Below, piece after piece: positions 34,801 through 38,261 of a stretch of DNA of 38,261 bases. Position numbers and translations under genes: made by a program. Below the pieces are notes generated by a model, which saw only the letters and a program-made list of their open reading frames with translations, was not told where the DNA came from and ran no database searches. Position 1 is the stretch's first letter. Every line of letters begins with the position of its first letter. Source of the stretch: FEN-680 sp036845225 (GTDB lineage Bacteria; Actinomycetota; Geothermincolia; Fen-727; Anoxymicrobiaceae); assembly GCA_036845225.1 (NCBI GenBank), contig DAIUEJ010000029.1:1-38261 (forward strand). Reading direction: 5' to 3'.

Positions 34801-35134
34801 GAAGACCAGGCTGGGCCAGGTCTTCCAGAACCTCATCGGCAATGCGGTCAAGTTCATGGACAAGCCCGACGGCAGCGTTTTTGTGTCGTGCGCCGACGAA
34901 GGCTCGTTCTGGAAGATATCCGTGACAGACAACGGCCCGGGGATCGACCCCAGGTATTACGAGCAGATCTTCCAGATATTCCAGACGCTGTCTTCGCAGG
35001 ACGATGTCGAAGGCACGGGAGTCGGGCTTACTCTGGTGAAGAAGATTGTGGAGATGCACGGTGGAAAGGTGTGGGTGGAGTCTGAACCAGGCACGGGTTC
35101 GACCTTCTTCTTCACCCTGCCAAAGGCGCAGTGA
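31898..35134 (+). CDS. HAMP- and multi-PAS-containing membrane histidine kinase
   Basis: This is a 1078-residue kinase. TM1 is ~10-29; a long helical extracytoplasmic region of ~320 residues follows (Ala/Glu-rich, with repeated helix pairs); TM2 is ~353-375; HAMP runs to ~430 (VVGPVVQLRD, ELGELARTFNEMS). A coiled coil leads to three PAS domains with DISEREK, DVTERKK and DITERRR linkers. HisKA is of the phytochrome-associated type (VVSHDLKAPL, His871), with ATPase motifs NLIGNAVKF, DNGPGI and GTGVGLTL. The receiver gene 27 nt downstream is Rcp1-like, a pairing often seen with this HisKA type. ATG 31898 is the start, with a weak ribosome site. The sensed signal is unknown. Confidence 0.9.
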   Translation: MKLSLRKKFYILVLPSCVVLIALMVLLMLPHQNVQSNVTQINEGLAEVLAAESFATNYERQLRECAAFVATGSAEHQRLYEQAHRQAALGIDGWITAEDRHTGDTVREHAEELKMLGSTRKSYAEVDSACDAAMALAASGRQAEAMARLDGATRGPAGSTVSSNVAEQLPEEEAQLDRYLDNLMGAVKSLSIMHMLGIESNVQSMRDHMADTMLVERFSRYYNAQVRATLTYMVNRSSADTEVLREAREQADDALDGWAAQVDLVPGEAERGTSTRLVDRMKTEYAAVNAATDKAIALSDAGSTIGSISTVEGLTGPSKQSSLTHALDSEVTSQNKALEADARHISSTSTNSAWGVGIFGALLLFVALGGTFLVSRTVVGPVVQLRDAAEQFGESGSGVEVKVKSHDELGELARTFNEMSAARVVAEDELRDARDQMESSVQDRTRELSNVNEELLAQIDERERTEVELRSSEQRYRELADSLPQVVFELDSSGMITFINAGAYDMFGYTEEDVASGIHALQVIEEVDQSRVNGAIGKMMDGRSTGAVRQYLAKRKDGTTFPSVAYTTLITDGEGNPARIRGILTDISEREKMERALRESEQRYRFLADNINDFAFVVGLDLKTTYASPSVEKMLGYPAEEWSTLPVERQIGQKSLEGVVVVLAGELEHDRERDPDRSVTIEVDFNHKNGSKVVLECVVSFVRDPDGSPVGMYGLARDVTERKKAEQRLRLSQFEVEQSMDQIIRVGADGRIAYANEAACAAHGYGRGEMLSLGLPDISANFPRERWDDIWNVLKDSETLRFEAIEVRKDGTRFPLEAAFNYFVFEGDEYMVVFGRDITERRRAEERQEALNAELLSANKELNDFAYVVSHDLKAPLRGIGSLASWLATDYSNVLDEDGKRQLDLLLDRAKRMENLIESILQYSRVGRVRESRENVDLNEVAAGAVEMLNVPAKVRIVLEGLPTVNGEKTRLGQVFQNLIGNAVKFMDKPDGSVFVSCADEGSFWKISVTDNGPGIDPRYYEQIFQIFQTLSSQDDVEGTGVGLTLVKKIVEMHGGKVWVESEPGTGSTFFFTLPKAQ

Positions 35135-35160
35135 GCGCCGGGCGATTCCGGGAGGGAACA

Positions 35161-35574
35161 TTGAGATCTGAGAAACCGATACTGCTCGTGGAGGATGACG
35201 CCATCGACCGCATGACGGTGGAGCGAGCCCTGAGAGAGATAAGGGTCACCAACACGCTGGAGATGGTCGGGAATGGCGAGGAGGCGCTCGAATTCCTCAG
35301 GGACCCGGCCCGCGAGCAGCCCGGGATAATCCTCCTCGACTTGAACATGCCGAAGATGAACGGCATCGAGTTCCTGAAGTTCGTCAAGGCTGACGAGTCA
35401 CTCAGGAGGATACCTGTCGTCGTGCTCACCACCTCGAAGGACGAACAGGACAGGGTCGACAGCTTCAGCCTCGGCGTTGCCGGCTACATGGTGAAGCCGG
35501 TGGACTACATGCAGTTCGTCGAGGTCGTGAAGGCGATCGACCTGTACTGGACCCTCTCCGAACTGCCGGACTGA
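35161..35574 (+). CDS. Single-domain response regulator (Rcp1/CheY-like)
   Basis: This 137-residue stand-alone receiver has all phosphorylation residues: Asp12/Asp13 in LLVEDD, phospho-acceptor Asp60 in IILLDLNMP, Thr90/91 and Lys112 in MVKPVDY. It has no output domain, so it acts by protein contact or as a phosphate relay. TTG 35161 has GGGAGGGAA 3-4 nt upstream and begins just before the fold; the longer GTG version (35131) overlaps the kinase stop. Its place between two kinases fits a relay from the HAMP/PAS kinase to the next protein. Confidence 0.9.
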   Translation: MRSEKPILLVEDDAIDRMTVERALREIRVTNTLEMVGNGEEALEFLRDPAREQPGIILLDLNMPKMNGIEFLKFVKADESLRRIPVVVLTTSKDEQDRVDSFSLGVAGYMVKPVDYMQFVEVVKAIDLYWTLSELPD

Positions 35575-35593
35575 CTCTCGGAAAGGCGCGCGA

Positions 35594-36970
35594 GTGAGAA
35601 TCCTGCTGGTGGAGGACGACGAAGTCGATCAGATGGCCTTCGAGCGCTTCGTGCAGCGCGCGGGCCTGCCTTACGAATACTCGGTCGCCGGCTCGGTGGC
35701 GAAAGCAAAGGAGCTGCTCGCCTCTGAGGAGTTCGACATAATCCTGCTCGACTACAACCTCGGGGACGGCACGGCTTTTGACATCATCGACATGCACCCG
35801 GAGGCGCCGGTCATCCTCATCACCGGCGCAAGCCAGGTCGATCTCGCGGTCAGCGCCATGAAATCTGGCGCTTATGATTACCTCGTCAAGGATATCGAGC
35901 GCGACTACCTTCACTTCCTGCCGGTGGCCGTAGACAGTGCCATACGCCGCAAAGAGACCGAAGACACATCCAGGATACTGTCGCACGCCGTGATGAGCGC
36001 GGCCGATAGCGTCTTCATCACCGACCTCGACGGCCGCGTTACTGTCCTGAACAACGCCGTGAGCAACATGTACGGGTACGGCGCAGCAGACTTGTTGGGA
36101 CAGGAGATCGGGGTCATCGGGGAGATCGGCGCGGAGGGCGAGTACGTCCACGTCCGCAAGGACGGCTCGGAGTTCCCGGTCGCGATGTCACGTTCGGCGG
36201 TCATCGACGACAAAGGACGGGAGGTCGCATTCGTAGTCATGACGCGCGATATCACCGAGCGCAGGGCCGCTGAGGAGGAGCTCAAAAGGATCAACGCGGA
36301 GTTGGAGGGTTACGCCCACACGGTCTCGCACGACCTCAAGGGCCCGCTCGCCTCGACGGTACTCGCCGCCTCGACGCTCGAGAAGATAATGAAATCCGCG
36401 GGGCTGCTGGATGAGAGCGGTGACATCGGGAAGCTTCTCGGTATCATCGACAACAATGTCTGGAAGTCCACGGCCCTCATCGACGACCTGCTGGCGCTGG
36501 CGGAGGCGGGGCAGACCCCTGACACGCTCGAGACGGTCGATATCGGCGAACTGGTCAAGCGGATCCTCGAAGAGAGCGCGGGGATGATCCAGGAGAAGGG
36601 CATCGAGGTGAAAGTCGATGACGACCTCGGCACCGTCCTGGGTTCGCCGGCGCACGTCTATCAACTGTTCACGAACCTGATCGGCAACTGCATCAAGCAC
36701 TGTGACAGCGAGCGGCCGGTAGTGACTGTCTCTTTCCTTGGCAAGGAGAAGGGTGGGGCCGCCAGGTATGTCATACGTGACAACGGCAAGGGCATTCCCC
36801 CCGCCGATATCGACAAGATATTCACGCCGTTCTTCAAAGGCAAGGGAGGCGGCACCGGGATAGGCCTCGCGACCGCCGAGAAAGTCGTGAAGCTCTACGG
36901 TGGAGAGATCAGGGCCTACAACGACAACGGCGCCTGCTTCGAGTTCACCATCAAGGACTATCCGGCGTAA
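35594..36970 (+). CDS. Receiver-PAS-histidine kinase hybrid
   Basis: This 458-residue soluble protein has an intact receiver (1-~115: Asp8/Asp9, phospho-acceptor Asp53 in IILLDYNLGDG, Thr77, Lys99), a PAS domain (~125-225, ending MTRDITERR), HisKA (His246 in VSHDLKGPL) and HATPase (NLIGNCIKHCD, DNGKGIP, GTGIGLAT). The receiver-first order suggests that phosphorylation by another kinase controls this one. Its kinase core is paralogous to that of the 10485-14351 protein (shared AEAGQTP, VRDNG-like and GACFEF strings), but here the receiver Asp is kept. The GTG start follows GGAAAGG by about 8 nt. The stop lies inside the first copy of the 29-bp repeat. Confidence 0.9.
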   Translation: MRILLVEDDEVDQMAFERFVQRAGLPYEYSVAGSVAKAKELLASEEFDIILLDYNLGDGTAFDIIDMHPEAPVILITGASQVDLAVSAMKSGAYDYLVKDIERDYLHFLPVAVDSAIRRKETEDTSRILSHAVMSAADSVFITDLDGRVTVLNNAVSNMYGYGAADLLGQEIGVIGEIGAEGEYVHVRKDGSEFPVAMSRSAVIDDKGREVAFVVMTRDITERRAAEEELKRINAELEGYAHTVSHDLKGPLASTVLAASTLEKIMKSAGLLDESGDIGKLLGIIDNNVWKSTALIDDLLALAEAGQTPDTLETVDIGELVKRILEESAGMIQEKGIEVKVDDDLGTVLGSPAHVYQLFTNLIGNCIKHCDSERPVVTVSFLGKEKGGAARYVIRDNGKGIPPADIDKIFTPFFKGKGGGTGIGLATAEKVVKLYGGEIRAYNDNGACFEFTIKDYPA

Positions 36971-37050
36971 CGCCGGCGCCCCGCCAGCAGAAGCCGTAAC
37001 GCCGGCGTCCCGCCGGCAGAAGCCGTAACGCCGGCGTCCCGCCGGCAGAC
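36963..37050. repeat. Three tandem copies of a 29-bp GC-rich palindromic repeat
   Basis: Copies lie at about 36963-36992 (the most divergent), 36993-37021 and 37022-37050; the last two are identical except for the final base. Each has GTAACGCCGGCG and CCCGCCGGCA around a 5-nt GTCCC, so each can form a GCCGGC hairpin. The array starts over the stop codon of the hybrid kinase and ends just before the tRNA promoter. It may act as a REP-type terminator or mRNA stabiliser. Confidence 0.8.
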
Positions 37051-37072
37051 TTTCAAAATCTTCCCAACAGGG

Positions 37073-37078
37073 TAAAAT
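37073..37078 (+). promoter_or_regulatory. Candidate -10 box (TAAAAT) for the tRNA gene
   Basis: TAAAAT at 37073-37078 is 23 nt before the mature tRNA 5' end; a weak TTTCAA (37051-37056) lies 16 nt upstream in place of a -35. Prediction only. Confidence 0.35.
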
Positions 37079-37101
37079 GTCTCCTGTGGCTTCACCGATA
37101 C

Positions 37102-37177
37102 GGGCCCATAGCTCAGTTGGCAGAGCAGTAGACTCATAATCTACGTGTCGCAGGTTCGAGTCCTGCTGGGCCCACCA
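37102..37177 (+). tRNA. tRNA-Met (anticodon CAU), CCA encoded
   Basis: All four arms fold: acceptor GGGCCCA (37102-37108) with TGGGCCC (37167-37173), D arm AGCTCAGTTGGCAGAGC, anticodon stem GTAGA/TCTAC around loop CTCATAA with CAT at 37135-37137, T arm GCAGG-TTCGAGT-CCTGC, discriminator A and CCA at 37175-37177. Position 1-72 is a normal G-C pair, so it is not the initiator. The CTCATAA loop fits elongator tRNA-Met; a lysidine-modified tRNA-Ile2 also reads CAU and cannot be fully excluded. Its 3' 25 nt are repeated downstream (37394-37418 exactly, 37635-37659 with one mismatch). Confidence 0.93.
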
Positions 37178-37248
37178 CGATATTTATCCTTCACCCTGCA
37201 ATTAACACCACATATCGTGGTGGGACCAGCAGGACGATGAACCTGCGA
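37148..37248. repeat. Inverted copy of the tRNA 3' half (imperfect palindrome)
   Basis: The tRNA T arm, acceptor strand, CCA and the next 6 nt (37148-37183) are complementary to 37212-37248 except for one mismatch and a TC/GAT difference: about 33 of 36 positions match. The loop between the arms is 28 nt. The second unit repeats the arrangement (left arm from 37394, right arm 37453-37489), except that its left arm is shorter because only the tRNA 3' 25 nt are present. In RNA the tail could pair with this copy and compete with tRNA folding; in DNA it resembles a recombination-site palindrome. Confidence 0.82.
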
Positions 37249-37659
37249 AGGGTCACCGCGCGCCACATTCCACGCAAGCTCCCTGAACTCACCGGAAATC
37301 AGGACAGGTGTGGATGACCGCTGACAGCACAGCCCTGTGTGTGAACGAGGGACTACCGGGGGATGCCAATCGACGCCGCGTGGTGCGTGGGGCGGTTCGA
37401 GTCCTGCTGGGCCCACCACGATATTTATCCTTCACCCTGCAATTAACACCACATATCGTGGTGGGACCAGCAGGACGATGAACCTGCGAAGGGTCACCGC
37501 GCGCCACATTCCACGCAAGCTCCCTGAACTCACCGGAAATCAGGACAGGTGTGGATGACCGCTGACAGCACAGCCCTGTGTGTGAACGAGGGACTACCGG
37601 GGGATGCCAATCGACGCCGCGTGGTGCGTGGGGCGGTTCGAGTCTTGCTGGGCCCACCA
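37153..37659 (+). repeat. 241-bp tandem direct repeat anchored on the tRNA-Met 3' end
   Basis: Unit 1 is 37153-37393 and unit 2 is 37394-37634, as far as I can see identical. A third partial copy, 37635-37659, holds only the 25-nt tRNA tail from GGTTCGAGTC to CCA with one change (TCTTGC for TCCTGC). Each unit is thus bounded by tRNA 3' ends, the sequence that tRNA-targeting integrases use as attB. The interior has no supportable gene. The array fits repeated insertion or tandem amplification of a minimal element at the tRNA. Confidence 0.87.
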
Positions 37660-37691
37660 CCAACAAATGGCTTAATAAAGCGATTTGTTGG
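37660..37691. other. Perfect 9-bp hairpin at the end of the tandem array
   Basis: CCAACAAAT (37660-37668) and ATTTGTTGG (37683-37691) pair perfectly around a 14-nt loop, immediately after the third tRNA-tail copy. It has no T-run, so terminator function is uncertain; it may be an element end or a protein-binding site. Confidence 0.55.
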
Positions 37692-38261
37692 ACTTCCCGA
37701 ACAAAGCAATCATGCCGCTCTATGAGTAGCAATTTGCTCTATACTTTGTCCACATTCGGAATACCCGAAGCGTTTGGAGTGGGGTTCGACAGGGTTAAAC
37801 GTGCTATTTCCCATGGGCGAAGTCTCGGACAAAATCGTCAAATCTCGAGCCGAATTCCACGTAAGAAGAGGGCATCAGATGTCCGTATGTATCGAGTGTC
37901 AGGGTCAGCGAGGCGTGTCCCATTTGATTTTGAATGAATTTTGGTGGCTAGATCAACTACTAGCACAGGTGCCATCATGCTAGCGCTGTATGGAAGTCCA
38001 TCATGAATCTCGTAATGGTTGGTGCGGCTCAACGGTTTTCAAGTTCTGAGGCGTTCGTGTTATCCGATCTGTCTGGTGCTGTCCTGTGCTGTTTGGTTTG
38101 CAGCCCGTCTGCAAAACGAGTCCGTGGCTGAAATCATTAGCTTATTTTCAACCGTGCCCGCAGATGGTAGTCGATATCCGAACTGCATATGGTGAGGCGG
38201 GTGGTGGCATCCGGCTACTGCTGGAGCGTTTATAAACCGGGGGGCGTTATCACCATCAGGA
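37692..38261. other. About 570 bp of lower-GC DNA without a supportable gene
   Basis: This stretch looks different from the rest of the window: 37741-37800 has 29 G/C of 60 and 37921-37980 has 24 of 60, against a clearly GC-rich background. Short open frames exist on both strands (for example 37774-37983 plus, 37838-38032 minus), but none has a ribosome site, family likeness or codon bias that I can support. I looked for tmRNA, rRNA and tRNA features and found none. It is probably the start of an integrated element or old intergenic DNA; the window ends inside it. Confidence 0.5.

Noticed and set aside
36963..37050. CRISPR array, because of regularly spaced 29-bp repeats
   Set aside because: The copies are directly contiguous with no spacers, and there are no cas genes.
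37141..37732. Overlapping minus-strand open frames (92 and 147 codons) across the tRNA and the 241-bp units
   Set aside because: They read antisense through the tRNA, repeat themselves with the repeat period and lack ribosome sites; this is the familiar artefact of translating tRNA tails.
37774..38032. Short open frames in the low-GC end region (69 and 64 codons)
   Set aside because: No ribosome site, no family likeness, and they overlap on opposite strands.
37770..38261. Possible tmRNA, suggested by GGGGTTCGACAGGG at 37781-37794
   Set aside because: No tRNA-like 5'/3' pairing and no Ala-rich tag reading frame ending in LAA could be found.

Overview
The window is high-GC bacterial chromosomal DNA with dense coding on both strands, short intergenic gaps and frequent TTG/GTG starts behind good Shine-Dalgarno sites. 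Gene content points to Actinomycetota, probably a deep, environmental, non-model lineage: a 30-residue AURKAIP1/COX24-type mini-protein, a DUF3068 (PorA-like) membrane protein, a DUF35-fused HMG-CoA-synthase-like protein next to an SCP-x-type thiolase, and abundant GGGGTCAGGTCC-type dispersed repeats. This placement is inference from gene content only.

Region 1 (1-8530) is mostly carbohydrate metabolism and housekeeping: a xylulokinase-type kinase divergent from a class II sugar-phosphate aldolase, a DUF72 gene overlapping a Fpg/MutM DNA glycosylase gene, then a tight run of ribokinase, a K+ channel/RCK protein (4-nt overlap) and a large protein resembling six-hairpin glycosidases. Region 2 (8531-16985, all on the minus strand) holds the COX24-type mini-protein, an alpha/beta hydrolase broken by an apparent one-base deletion, a LUD-domain protein, a 1288-residue multi-PAS/GAF histidine kinase whose receiver has lost its phospho-acceptor, a GH1 beta-glycosidase, a 60-residue protein ending in a Cys cluster, and a GDT1/TMEM165-type cation transporter. 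Region 3 (17000-28600) carries a repeat-rich leader, the HMGCS-like/thiolase operon with a strong terminator, a methyltransferase, a small membrane protein, a B12-binding radical SAM protein, a PlsC-type acyltransferase, DUF3068, a CrtI-like FAD oxidoreductase, two small proteins (one with four Cys), an MFS transporter and a class I amidotransferase-like protein.

Region 4 (28842-36970) is a five-gene two-component cluster, all on the plus strand: two tandemly duplicated membrane histidine kinases with the same extracytoplasmic sensor, a 1078-residue HAMP/PAS kinase, a single-domain CheY/Rcp1-like receiver, and a receiver-PAS-kinase. None of them has a DNA-binding output domain. The last kinase is a close paralogue of the large kinase in region 2.

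Region 5 (36963-38261) is the most unusual part. Three 29-bp GC-rich tandem repeats precede a tRNA-Met(CAU) gene. The 3' end of that tRNA is repeated in a 241-bp direct tandem array (two full units plus a third copy of the tRNA tail). Each unit also carries an inverted, slightly degenerate copy of the tRNA 3' end about 30 nt further on, so the tRNA tail can pair with it. Beyond the last tail copy the DNA becomes visibly poorer in GC and has no gene I can support, consistent with the edge of an element integrated at the tRNA.
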